Source: Butyriboletus loyo
Lineage: Eukaryota > Basidiomycota > Agaricomycetes > Boletales > Boletaceae
Reading direction: 5' to 3'
NCBI GenBank assembly: GCA_038093515.1
Contig: JBBPSI010000132.1
Coordinates: 1 to 64,000, forward strand
DNA: 64,000 bases
This document shows positions 49,005-59,732 of the stretch, piece by piece. The notes beneath the pieces are model-generated. The model had not been told where the DNA came from. It worked only from the letters and a program-made list of their open reading frames with translations, and made no database searches. The position numbers were made by a program, and so were the translations under genes. Position 1 is the stretch's first letter, and each line of letters begins with the position of its first letter.

Positions 49005-50299
49005 TCAAGCTCTTCCAAAGACAAGCTTGCCCGTGCTGTGACCATTACTGTGCTTCTCCACCTCGATGCCGATCAGCCTCGTTTTGCAATGCAACCAGTC
49101 CAGACGACGGACGCCACCTTCCCATCCGCCGCCCATCTTGGTGCATCGCTTTTCGTATGCGCGAGTGACCTTGCGCTGGGCACGGCTGCCATGGCCAAGC
49201 GCCTCCCATTCCTGTGGGGTTACCCGCGTGAGGAGTGTCGTGTGAAGAGAATAGAGCAGGTCCAGGTTGGTGATACTCGATGACCGGCTGGATTTACTCG
49301 ATGACCCGCCAACGTGGAATCCGGCGCCACTCGGGGATGAGGTGGAGGGACCGACAACGACTGGCCATGGGAACTTGTGAGAGCGAAGCACCAAACGCGA
49401 AGCCGCCGGTGTCGGTGGGTCTGTGGCCGGCTGCGAGAGCGTGTGCGCAGGGACAGCAGTATGTGTTGTACGGTCAAGGACAGTGCGCGAGGAAGGTGTG
49501 TAAGTGACGTCATATGAAATAGGCGCGTTATGCAACCGTGTCGACGCGAATAGCGGGTGCATATGTAGCGAAGTTGGGCGGTACGGAAATTTCGGTTCTG
49601 CGCTGCCTGCGTCTGAAGGATGTTGAGTGGATCAGTCAAAATATGCAAACCCCAATGAGTACGTTGTGACGTACGCGAATGCATGGATCCTGTGGCAGAC
49701 GATACGCTACCTTGCCAAGCTGGATTATGTCTCAATGACGGTCGCCGCTCATATCTCATATGGTGCGAGGAGCTACCGGCGGATGATCCAGGAGGAGCGG
49801 ATCCAGGAAGGAGTGATGAACTTGAGTTGGTTCGAGACGAAGGCCCAAACGACACGGATGGTGTCATGGAAGTGGTGTGCGGCATGGCATAATGCGCAAC
49901 TTTGTCCGTGGAAGGTCCGTCAATAAGAGATGGGTGTATATTTAAAGACCTACGAAGCTCAGAAGACTTGTAACTCGCGCGCCGATACAATGGTGAACGT
50001 TCAGCCTTGGATGACGTCCCATACCTCACTTCGCCAGAGGGGTTGGCCACCTGTGCAGCCGTGTCAAAGGCATACCGCAATGGCGAGGGAGTGGTGGTGC
50101 GAGCAGAGTAGCTATTGCTACGCTTGGTCTTCAAGCGCGGTGGAGAAGTGGGTGCGCCAGAAGCTGTACCCGGAGTCGCGTACATGTAGTTCGGCGTTGG
50201 GTGAGAGTGAGAGCGCCCGTGAGACTTTGAAGACTGCTCGCGGGAAGGAGAGCTGTCACGAGAGTATCCGCCAAAGATGTAGCGCAGGTAAGAAGTCAT
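49005..50299 (-). CDS. DUF6699-family protein 1
   Basis: Function unknown. Exons 50299-49663 and 49612-49005 join in frame into 414 residues. The first 240 residues are Ser/Pro/Arg-rich and disordered in appearance (RSHSHPTPNYMYATPGT and many SSS runs). The C-terminal domain has the layout I associate with the basidiomycete DUF6699 family: a Pro-Tyr-Arg-Pro entry (PYRPTSLHMHPLFA), an ISYDV strand, PAHTLSQPATDPP, a conserved FPWPVVV strand, a helix with LLYSLHTTLLTRVTPQEWEAL, an RAYEKRC motif, and the ending GGVRRLDWLHCKTRLIGIEV. I prefer the ATG at 50299 (MTSYLRYIFGG) to the upstream one at 50341. It is one of three related genes here, all on the minus strand (see 54277-55152 and 62041-63282). 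Confidence 0.75.
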
Positions 50300-50483
50300 G
50301 ATTTTTCGTTTAGTTGGTCGTGAATGGGTCGATACCGTCAAGGAGAGTCCACTGGGTGGAGGATAGAGAAGGCCAATGGTTGGCGTTCGACTACTTATAT
50401 ACGCGAAACGAGAAGACTTCAGGGTCTGTGATAAACATCACTGCAGGCTCTAGACATGTTCCAAAGCGATGAATTGAAGTAAG

Positions 50484-50514
50484 AGGACCCCCAGAAAAAA
50501 ACGGCGGGGGTCCT
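50484..50514. other. Hairpin with A-rich loop
   Basis: AGGACCCCC at 50484-50492 is followed after an A-rich loop by its exact complement GGGGGTCCT at 50506-50514. It lies between a candidate small gene and DUF6699 gene 1. It may act as an RNA stem-loop or be incidental. Confidence 0.4.
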
Positions 50515-50789
50515 CCGCGTTGATGCCGGGTGTTAGGAGGGTCTCATGCCGAAAATGCGACGCTGAGAAGATTGGAGGGACGTTTTGGTGCAAGTATATG
50601 GCAACATTTGGCAGTAGGACCAACTATCACGTCTTCGATTTGTCCGGAAAGTCCGTGCAGTCGATAAGCGGGTGCAGTCAGGCGACCGGCGCGGGCCGGA
50701 TATTCGAAGAGAGGAGATCTGAGGGTACAGCTGAGGTAAACGTGAGGCGGGCCTGCCATCGAATGTGGCGAGCGTGATTGAATCGGCGT

Positions 50790-51224
50790 TTAGTGTTTGG
50801 TTGATGGGTCGGCCTTGAGGCGCGTGTTGAGTTTGAATCCGCTTCCCGACAGGTGCATGGCGACCGCATGTTCACCGTTTACGACCATGGCGCGTACGTC
50901 CCGACCGCCCTGTTGGTACGTCCTATCGCGAATGTTGACAACATTTAGCCATCTTTGTCCGCCGAACCGTTTCGTGTGTGTTCTGATCTGATTATTTGTG
51001 GTACTCTTCAGTTCCCAGCCAAGCCAAAATTTGCATGGGGGTACAGAACGTGAGTAACGCGAACTGGTTTCAGAGTCTTTGTCGTCGGGCAGAAGGTGAT
51101 CTGAACGTGGTGGAATTATTCATACTGCCACTCTGGTCTAGAACCGACTACATATCTGGCGCGATAGATACGCCGAACGACAGAAAAAAACTCTACAGGC
51201 AACCACCAGGAGGCATGAAGTCAT
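50790..51224 (-). CDS. Candidate small two-exon gene, unknown function
   Basis: Hypothetical. Exon 1 (51224-51197) encodes MTSCLLVVA; a GTAGAG donor and TTCAG acceptor bound a 96-nt intron; exon 2 (51100-50790) is a 311-nt open stretch without an internal ATG early on. The exons add to 339 nt, an intact 112-residue protein ending DPSTKH. The sequence includes KFWLGWELKSTTNNQIRTH and RFGGQRWLNVVNIRD, with regular strand-like alternation, and has no domain I recognise. The exon is longer than chance open frames nearby. Exon 1 is a guess made on phase and splice signals; the real start could be further upstream. Confidence 0.4.
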
Positions 51225-51801
51225 TAAACAGGCTAGGCTAGCCGAAATGAAGAGGATGATTAATACTCTCCTGATCGATCGTTGATCGTATCCTTTCAAG
51301 TTCGCGTGTCCCCGTTACCCGAGGCGGAAGCGTTCCAGAGAACTTTGCTGGAAGGCCAGCTGGACCCTCATTCTGGATTCACCTGGCTCGTGGCAGGTAT
51401 TATAACAAATGCTTGCTACCGGTGAGAGGTTGCGCCGGCTTGGAAATTGGTTGGGTGGCTAACCCACCGCCCACGAGGGTATGCAACGCTCTGATCGCAT
51501 CATACCCTCACAGAAGATATATGCATCAGAGCGAGAGGGAAGGAAGAATTTCCTTCGGCCGGCCATGCATGCTCCATGTATGGCGGGTCAATTAGTGGGT
51601 CATTTGAATGAACTTGAGCAGTCTCGTGGTGTCCTACGTAGAACACTCGAATTTCATGGTCCCTGCTTAGAAATAGTAAGAACACATACGGAAGGTAGGG
51701 GAACCAGGAGAACCTCGCCGAAGTGGCAGAAGTGGTTTGTTTTGTTTCTGATCCAAACAAAGGCCAAACATAACCCTTACAGACGTTCACCACCAACCGT
51801 C
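51225..51801. other. Intergenic gap upstream of the GH5 gene
   Basis: No gene seen. It would contain the divergent promoters of the candidate small gene (-) and the GH5 gene (+). Confidence 0.45.
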
Positions 51802-53671
51802 ATGAGCCCACCAGCATTTGGAAAAATCCTAAACAAACTTAAGCATCTTGGCCCACCACGAGCAGGCCCATCTGCAGATCTAGGTGATACTGCCACTGAC
51901 GAACAGGTCTACCGTTATCGAAAGCAGAGGGGTGTAAACCTCGGTAAGGAATCGGTGTTCATGCATTGAGCTTGATCATCGAGCGGTCAGGATGTTGGTT
52001 TGTCCTGGAGCGGTGGATTGCAGAGACACCATTCGCTCAGGCAGTACCTCCCGGGCAGAGCGACTTGGATGTCGCCAAGGGCTCCCACGCGAAGGAAATC
52101 TTAGAGCGCCATTGGGATACATGGATCACGAACATTGATTTCGAGTGGCTTGCCGCCAGAGGCATAAACGCTGTGCGGATCCCAGTACGCTGTCCTCCCA
52201 CACAGGTATACCTTCCACTAGACCACGCATACAGATTGGTTATTATCACCTATGCAGTCTTGATCATTCCTTACTGTCAGGGACGGATTTCCATGGTCTC
52301 GACAGCATATTCGAGGGTGCTTGGATCCGACTCGTACGAGCGGTCGAGACCGCTCAATTTTATGGCATCGGCGTTGTATTCGGTCTGCGATTCTCCTCTC
52401 CCCCTCTAATTTCCTAATACAACTTGCAGACTTGCATTCCGCCCCCGGGAAGCAGAATCAAGATTCTCACTCGGGAACTTCTTCACCCGCAGTTCTATTC
52501 ACCTCTCGATCCAATCTAGAGCTTACTGTCCGAGTTCTTCGCACTTTGCTATCTGCAGTGCGGTCGCTGCGCTCGGAGCATGATCCCCCGATCAATAACA
52601 TCGTTGGAATTGAATTGCTAAACGAGCCCAAGCCGTCGTCCCATTCCACGTTGAAAAACTGGTACGAAAAAGCGATAAAGGAACTACGTACCGTCGACCC
52701 GGATTTACCCATATACATATCCGATTGTTGGATGTCTGACGATTATGCTCACTTTGTCAAGTCACTTCCTGAATCTACTTTACCAATTTGCTTAGACCAC
52801 CACCTCTATCGCTGTTTTACGCCAGCGGATATCTCGACGCCAGCCGCACAGCATTCCATATCGCTCATGGATCCTAATGCACCGACGCCGCAGACGTTCG
52901 CACGCGTAGCAGGTATACTCGAGGATGCTGGGGGTGCACTCGTGGTTGGGGAATGGTCTGGCGCGCTAAATCCTGGCTCGCTGCCAGGTCCCATTAACGA
53001 ACGAGAAGAACGAGCGCGCTACATCGCCGCACAGCTTGCTCTATTTGAGCGGTACTGTGCAGGATGGTTCTTCTGGACGTACAAGAAGCAATATCGTGGC
53101 GATCAAGGGTGGTCCTTCAGAGATGCGGTGGAAGCGGGCGTATTTCCAGATCGCGTCGGCGTGTACCCGAATAAGAACGTTCCTGTGGACGACCCAGATC
53201 GAACTGGGAGGAAGGCTGCCGCGTTGGGTCAGGCTACAGGTTACTCCAATTTTTGGTCCCTTCGCAGCCTTTGTTTCTCATGATGGTTTTGAAGGTCAAC
53301 ATACTTCCTATTGGGCTCAGTACCCAGGACATTACGAACATTGGCGTTTCAGCAAGGGGTACGATCAGGGTTGGGAAGATTCTTACCGATTTCTTCTCCA
53401 CAACGTTGCAAACCGGCATGTGGTCTCTGAGCTTGGATTCCAGGGTCTGTGGAAGAAGAAGAGGGTACGTGGCCATGGCGTCGAGAACGGGTTTAGCAAC
53501 AATCTTTGGGAATATGGTAAAGCATGCGGCTTCATTATAGTTTTGGTTTCGTGTCCCTTGCGAATCTCTTGTATCGGTCCGGGCTGATGTTCTTTTTTTC
53601 TCTTTTCAGAACATGGTTATGTGCAAGCCATTCGCGACGCACATCTCGACTTCCAGGCTGTGTATTGTTGA
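51802..53671 (+). CDS. Glycoside hydrolase family 5 exo-beta-1,3-glucanase-like protein
   Basis: Retaining glycosidase likely acting on beta-1,3-glucan of the cell wall. Six exons (51802-51943, 51991-52184, 52235-52382, 52430-53239, 53268-53516, 53610-53671) join in frame into 534 residues. GH5 (alpha/beta)8 barrel landmarks are RGVNLGCWFVLERWI, INAVRIPIGYYHL, VVFDLHSAPGKQN, IVGIELLNEPKP (NEP, acid/base Glu), CLDHHLYRCF, and VVGEWSGALN with the nucleophile Glu, then AGWFFWTYKK. A C-terminal extension (SYWAQYPGHYEHWRF, GFQGLWKKKR, EHGYVQAIRDA) is shared by a fungal GH5 subgroup. No N-terminal signal peptide is visible (start MSPPAFGKILNKLKH), so a cytoplasmic or unconventional location is possible. 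The fifth exon has the weakest acceptor context: the intron before it is only 28 nt, so that border needs caution. Confidence 0.88.
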
Positions 53672-54276
53672 AGCCTGAAATCCTCGCAATCCACCTTTCC
53701 GGCTTCGCGAAGATGATGCGGGACGGATATGTCTTCTGCTACATGCATTTTCCTTTTCAGTGGTGGAGTCTAGTTCTATTGATACAGCCGTTAGGTACCA
53801 GCAATTTGTAACCCTTTCTCTCCTTGTCCCTACTCTAATGCTTCGGGTGGGAATCGCAGTTTACGGAGAGACTGTATCATGGCGTTCGCCCTCTTTCGAT
53901 CTAGTGCCTTGTCGCAGAATATGACGTTGTTTATGTGTCAAATAATTTTCTTCGTGTTCCTTGAGGCCCCTCCACCACAGAGGAAAGGAGCGATCGAACT
54001 TACTCGACCCTTTACATTCGCACTGCCTCCGTCGGCTCAGTCATCACATGCGCACTTCAGGAGCAAGGGGTAATATCTATTCCAGAATTTCAAGGTACAG
54101 GGCGCGGTATACACGACTACATATATATCTGGTCCAACGGCGAAAGCGATCCTGGGTAGCATATACGTCATAGTATAATTTATCCGAGCGAACATTGTTC
54201 CCTGTGCATTTCTATAGCAATGGGTTATATTGCGGAATATGATCGGAGATAGTTGCCAGCGTCAGAGACATGGCAT
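53672..54276. other. Intergenic gap between convergent genes
   Basis: No gene is recognised between the GH5 stop and the DUF6699 gene 2 stop. Frames at 53879-54173 carry no recognisable domain. Confidence 0.45.
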
Positions 54277-55152
54277 TCAGGTAGTGATGAGTCTGCAGTG
54301 GTAGAATCCATCGTCATGGTGTGTTCTGATCAACCCTCTGAAGACGTGTTTGTCCGATAGGTAGTCGATACGCTTCACCCCCTGACTGGCCTCCACCTGC
54401 GCCGATGATGGCACACTCCGGCATCTCCGAGTATACGCACGCGCGATCGCAGTCTTCTCGGGTTGGTTGAGCCGACTCCAGTCTGGGTGCGTAATCTGCC
54501 TGTGAAGCGAAAAGTGAATCATGTAGAGGACGTCGCCGAGGGTGATCGGAGGCAGTACAGTGGGAACGGCATATGCGTCATAATGAAATTCCAAGTCAAT
54601 CGGCCACTGCGGAATGGCATCGTGCGAGATGCGCATCCGCGCGATGGACGGATACGTCGCAGGCTCATGAAGCTCGTCTGCGGAGATCACGGCAGTTTGT
54701 CCAGGACCGACCCACCGAAGGGGGCTAAAGGACGGAGAGGCGAGGTCAAAGTGAAAGTCCGTGCGGGGTGCCTCTCCGTTGAGGAGGGGATGGATCTGAA
54801 AGAAGGAAGAGGTACCGGCCCATGAGGAGGCAGGTTCCCATGGTCGAAAACCTCCGCCAAAGGATCGCCTTCTGGCGTGGTTGGGTGTGGAAGGGGTGGA
54901 AAGGAATGGGCTGGAGGGCCTCCCACCATGCCAGGATGGTCTGCGGGGACGGGGAGGGGGGTTCCAAAAAGAATCATCAAAATGTACACCCTGAGGTGTG
55001 TTGGGTCCGAGATATGGGGAGGATGGGGGGTATGGGGAGGGTGGAAAGAGCGTAGCAGAAGGGATGAAAGGCGAACGCTGCGTGTATGGGCCGTACCCGA
55101 GATATGGAGTGGGCTCGAAAGCCAAGGGGGTGTAGACGTATGGACCAGACAT
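54277..55152 (-). CDS. DUF6699-family protein 2 (intronless)
   Basis: Function unknown. A single exon of 291 codons. The first 130 residues are Pro/Ser/Tyr/Gly-rich (YLGYGPYTQRSPF, many PSSP repeats). The DUF6699 domain follows: IHPLLNGE, a FDLASPSFSPLRW strand, ELHEPATYPSIARMRI, the WPIDLEF strand, TLGDVLYMIHFSLHRQI helix, a YTRRCRS motif, and GVKRIDYLSDKHVFRGLI. The order and spacing match the gene at 49005-50299 and the one at 62041-63282. The intronless form is unusual next to the intron-rich neighbours. The likely role is not known for any family member I can name. Confidence 0.8.
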   Translation of the reverse strand: MSGPYVYTPLAFEPTPYLGYGPYTQRSPFIPSATLFPPSPYPPSSPYLGPNTPQGVHFDDSFWNPPPRPRRPSWHGGRPSSPFLSTPSTPNHARRRSFGGGFRPWEPASSWAGTSSFFQIHPLLNGEAPRTDFHFDLASPSFSPLRWVGPGQTAVISADELHEPATYPSIARMRISHDAIPQWPIDLEFHYDAYAVPTVLPPITLGDVLYMIHFSLHRQITHPDWSRLNQPEKTAIARAYTRRCRSVPSSAQVEASQGVKRIDYLSDKHVFRGLIRTHHDDGFYHCRLITT

Positions 55153-56253
55153 GATGCTCGATGATCAGGGTGGGTTAAACAGAACGCGGGAGAGTATTAT
55201 ATCTGAAAGATAGGCGGCCCCAGACACAGCCTTCAATGTCATCCAATTATCACACAGCCGCCCAATGTACCTCACAGCCACCAGGGGCGGTGTAGCAGTG
55301 ACGTACAAACTTCGGCTTTTGGCTTGGCTTTTGGAGAGGCACAGCATCGACTGTGCCATCTGGCGAGTCAAAGTGTGAGTTGATAGTACCCTCAGGAAGG
55401 TGAGGACCCCAAATTTAATAGAGTGACTCATCAGTTTGGCAGACAACCAAAGCCCGCCGCCAGTACTTGCGACTATGGGGTATTTGCTGGAAGAAGTGAA
55501 TTATAGGAACCGTGACGTGGTCCTGATAGTAAATGGCCTAGCATCGCCAGAGAAGAGTGATGACTGGCTTTTTCCTATCGTCCCACATCACCAAAAATAT
55601 TGCTAGTTACCATGTATTGTCGTCACATAAAAAGGATGCGGTGAAGGATATTGTGCAAACCACGGGCGGCGTTGCATATGTCAAAAAATCCTTGACCCAG
55701 GCTGAGAGCATATGACACAGACATAAAATACCATCGCGATGGATCTTCAAAACACATATATTGGAGATAATGCAATTTTCTCGCTGCAATGTACACATAA
55801 CGCCTTGCAGTAATCGGCGTTCGTACACGAGTTAAATTTTGGAGGTTTCTAGCCAGCCAGATCCAAAAAGGGTAAACGTATGAAGGCGGATCTCATGGTC
55901 CATCACGGTGGGCGCGAAAACCACCCTGTAACATTCGTGTGGCCCGGGCAGTGGTTAGGACTGGTTCCGACCACTCGGTTACCGCCGGAGCCATGTCACA
56001 AGAACTGTATCCAGTAGAACTGGGACCCGAGAACACCGCTGGTCCTGCATAGTCCTCGGCAATAATTTAGTTCCAACAGTCCCGTTTGACAGATGCCGTC
56101 GGCCTTGTTGTCTTGTTGTCTGACGAGGTGAGGGCGCAGATCACACGCTCGATAACCAAAAAAGGTTGTGCTCGGCCGACCAAACACAGCTTACATAAAC
56201 ACAAGTTGGTTGGTTGTCTAAAAAGAAACGCATGAAACAAGCATCACTCAGAT
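55153..56253. other. Intergenic region
   Basis: No gene recognised; the right part is the promoter of nothing I can define. The first MITE copy follows at 56254. Confidence 0.4.
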
Positions 56254-56358
56254 CAGTGAAACGGTTGGTGGTCAGAACCAACGGCTAGCTGTCTGTAGCG
56301 GTCTGTAGCACTCGGATACACTTGGGAACCATCAGGAACCAGCAACTGTTTTACTGAT
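56254..56358. mobile_element. Short MITE-like repeat, copy 1
   Basis: A 105-bp unit starting CAGTGAAACGGTT and ending AACTGTTTTACTG, whose reverse complement CAGTAAAACAGTT matches the start at 11 of 13 positions. Its body (GGTCAGAACCAACGGCTAGC, then a doubled GTCTGTAGC word) recurs at 59315-59417 in the same orientation. CAGT...ACTG ends again suggest Tc1/mariner-like MITEs. Confidence 0.7.
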
Positions 56359-57073
56359 GGCCGACCTCCAGCAACTTGGTGGATCGGGTGGTGGCGAAGC
56401 CACTGGCACCTGTCCGGGGATTTACTCCTCATCGACCGTTAGTGAGTGATTAGCATGGATCTCCGTGTACATCAACGGAACATTTTCTGTGATCATACTT
56501 TGTTCATGCCCGTCTCATTCACTCGATCAGGTAGCGGCCGCCGAAGGTGGTCGACGCTGACGACACTTTTTACTGAGCCTAGTCGGTTTCAAGTTTGAAT
56601 CATGGAAAAAGTGCCGGTGCTCTGTCGACCTGCAGGCTTGCAGCGCACTGTCCTATCAACGGCGCGTATGGTATCGAGGATGAAACATTCCACTCAACCT
56701 ACCTCCTTCTCTGCGAACTGCACCAGATCCTATCGGGCGGTCCTTGCGAGGGTTTTGACCTGAAAAATTTCCTCACATCCCGGGCTTCGTGCACCCGGGT
56801 GCTACCGGTGTATAAGGCATTCGACGAGCCCAGGTGAGCAAACGTAACATTCCCCCAACCCTCTCGGGGTCAGGTATTATCACGATCAGTGATTCTTCGT
56901 ACCATAGACCGACTTCTTATATACTACACCACTCACCAGGTTTGTTCTTCGATTATCCGTCTCAACTAAACTTTTAATTCCTTGTCCTCATGCAGACGCA
57001 CTCTTTCCATCCTTCTAAAGACTGAGTTCCTTCGTACTCTGTTTAGTCCGAGTCTCCTCAGCTCTTGAGAGGT
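56359..57073. other. Upstream region of the FAD oxidase
   Basis: No separate gene supported; a short open frame at 56595-56837 has no recognisable domain. Confidence 0.4.
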
Positions 57074-59104
57074 ATGATTCGCACTAGTGCTCTCCTTTTC
57101 ATTGCAATGGCAGCCTTGGTCATGAGGCCTGCCATTGTTGACGATATGCAGAGGGTGTTCTCCAAGTCCCACCCTTTATTGAGCGAGACATGCCAGGAAA
57201 TTGCAATCTCCATTTCTGCGGCATCAAAAGTCTATGATATCGGTTCGTTGTCGTATATGCCCCTCACAATCGAATTCACGTACAAATATGGTGACCATTT
57301 CAGCATCAGCTAACTACATGGAAGATATTAGTCACTGGGCATCATCGAGTACCGAAGATGCGGCGTGCTCGTTTGAGCCTGGCACACCCGAAGATGTTGG
57401 TGTTGCGGTGAGCACAATCTACTAAATCCATGTCTCTTAATCCATCAAGGATGATGCATCTAGCTGCGAATTCTCGGCCAAAGGCGTACTCCCTTCGCGG
57501 TTCGTAGCGTTTGGCTTTGGCTGACTTAGAGAACTTCAATGTATCCCTACAGATCAAGGGTGGCGGCCACAGTGCTAACCCAGGGTTTTCGTCGACCGAG
57601 GGAGTCCACATAGCGATGTCAAGGTTCTCCGAGGTTGTTTACGATTCCACAGCACAAACAGCTACGATAGGAGCGGGTCTAGTATGGGATGATGTTTACG
57701 AGGCGCTTGAGCCACACGGAGTGAATGTCGTTGGCGGACGAGTAACCGGTGTGGGTGTTGCCGGATTTACGCTTGGGGGAGGTATGTTCGGAAGAGGTAG
57801 GACTGAAAGATATTTTAAATGTTATCTACAGGCTACTCGTGGCATACAAGCCAACATGGCTTGACCATCGACACCGTGCAAGCTTTTGAGTTGGTTACGC
57901 CCAATGGGATAGTCATGAATGTTACGGAGACGTCGAGTCCTGATCTGTTCTTCGCTCTGAAAGTACGTGCATTTTTAAACATGACGTGGTAACCTCATCA
58001 ATCTCTTCCTAGGGTGGTCTGAATAATTTTGTATGCAGAAATGTTCCGCCGAGGATTCGCTCCTGATCGTTGTTCAGGGTATTGTGACTAGGTTCACGTT
58101 AAGGACGTTCCCGCAGTCGCGAGTTTGGGTACGTATGCATGCATTCTCAATATCTATTCATATGCCCTAACCCCAAATCTAAAGGGAGGTTTCATTCTCT
58201 ATACCGCGAACGTCCTGGACCAGGTTAACCTCGCGACGGCGAATTTCGCAGCAAACAACACGGATTCAAAAGCCGCAATACTCACCACGTATAATTACTT
58301 CCTCGGTCAGGTGAGTCTCTTTTGCGACGTCCTCTTGGTAAATCCAATCGAACAGATTCGTCGTTCGTCAGCCGGGCGCGGCCGTGATCATTTTCTATGA
58401 TGCGCCAACACCGCCTGCTGGAGTCTTTGAGGAACTTCTAGCGATTCCCCCGTTTATGCGGGATATTTCGACGCGCCCCTTCTCCTCTTTAGTGAAGTGT
58501 TCACCTGTGGGTATGACTTCGGGGACACGGTAAGTACATTCCTTGTCGAACTTGCAAGAGGATCCTTAATGCATTAGCAGAGCCATCTTCAACACGATTT
58601 CCGTGACGGATTATCCCCTTTCCTTGCTTCAGTCGATCGTCAACGAGTCCACGGTCGGCGGAATCTTACTCTCATGCCCAGTCACGAGTCGCTGACCATT
58701 CCACTCCAGTACTGGGGCAAAAACCTTCCGCATTCTGTGTATTTCATCTCTTATGTCGTAGAGCCTTTTCTCCCCACGCTCCTCACTCACAACACGACCC
58801 CATCGGCATACCCGCCTGACCGTACGCGGGGCTTCCTCCCGCTCCACATGTATTACGCATGGCTGTGGTCGGAATCCGACCAACTTGTTTACGATGCGAT
58901 ACGGACGAGCGCGCAGACGCTCCAAGCACATGCCATCGATGGGGGTCAGGGTGACATCGCCGACGTGGCTGTCTATCCCAACTATGCCATTTTCGATACG
59001 CCGGTGGTCAACATGTATGGTGCAAACATACCGAGATTACAGGCGATCAAGGCGGTAGTGGACCCAAAGAACATCATGGGTCTTGCTGGCGGCTTCAAAA
59101 TCTG
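57074..59104 (+). CDS. BBE-like FAD-linked oxidoreductase
   Basis: Secreted-type flavoenzyme of the berberine-bridge/6-hydroxynicotine oxidase family, which oxidises sugars or secondary metabolites with covalently bound FAD. The ATG at 57074 gives a hydrophobic N-terminus (SALLFIAMAALVM) that may be a signal peptide. Exons 57074-57242, 57304-57407, 57508-57781 and 57832-57962 keep frame. The PCMH FAD-binding domain shows IKGGGHSANPGFSST (His for FAD linkage), GAGLVWDDVYEALE, GGRVTGVGVAGFTLGGGYSW and LNNFGIVTRFTL. The C-terminal BBE segment includes YVVEPFLPTLL, YPNYAIFDTPVVNMYG and VDPKNIMGLAGGFKI. Near 58645-58710 an intron must be removed (NEST joined to YWGKNL) to avoid a stop; it uses a weak GTCGGC donor. 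The gene is bracketed by two MITE copies and sits next to an acyltransferase pseudogene. Confidence 0.85.
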
Positions 59105-59314
59105 ATTCTGATTCCATTTCGACAACGTTACAGTACCTTGGCCGTATATGTACTACCGTATGATGGTAATGTTCCCGCACGAAGAGACGTAGACGAAAAT
59201 GGGGTGACGATTGGTATACGTGAGAAGTACAGAAGAAGAATAAAATTTGCACAGGGATGTTCGCAGAAGTGAACGTCGCCAAATTTGCAGACAAGCGACG
59301 GTGAGTTTTCAACT

Positions 59315-59419
59315 CAGTGAAACGGTTATTGGTCAGAACCAACGGCTAGCAGTCTGTAGCAGTCTGTAGCACTCGGCTACACTCGGTTAGCATCGGAGAC
59401 CAGCAACCGTCTTACTGAT
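59315..59419. mobile_element. Short MITE-like repeat, copy 2
   Basis: A second copy of the 105-bp unit, starting CAGTGAAACGGTT and ending AACCGTCTTACTG (reverse complement CAGTAAGACGGTT). It is direct to copy 1 at 56254-56358. The two copies differ at several positions and lie on either side of the FAD oxidase gene. Confidence 0.7.
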
Positions 59420-59732
59420 AAGTTCGGCGAGAGTGAGTGTTGCTTGCTCCGGATGTAGGACATGGCAGTGTCACCCTTTTCCATTGACGAAATGAGCCCC
59501 ATGCCGCCGGGCAATGCCCCTGCCCGAACAAATGCTTAATCGAAGACGTATCATAATCAGTCGTCGACTCAATGATGAAGTCGACCAGTACCAGCCGTGT
59601 CGTGCGTATCCTCCGTCTCGCTGGTAGCTTTCCTTACGTGCTTGCTATCCGACCGTCGTCGGAACTATGAGTCATGGAATCTCACTCATCATTATCATTA
59701 TCATTATCATTATTGTATCGTCCGACTGAGAA
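59420..59732. other. Intergenic gap with ATCATT microsatellite
   Basis: It contains ATCATT repeats (about 59685-59714) just before the homology of the acyltransferase pseudogene begins. No gene seen. Confidence 0.5.
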
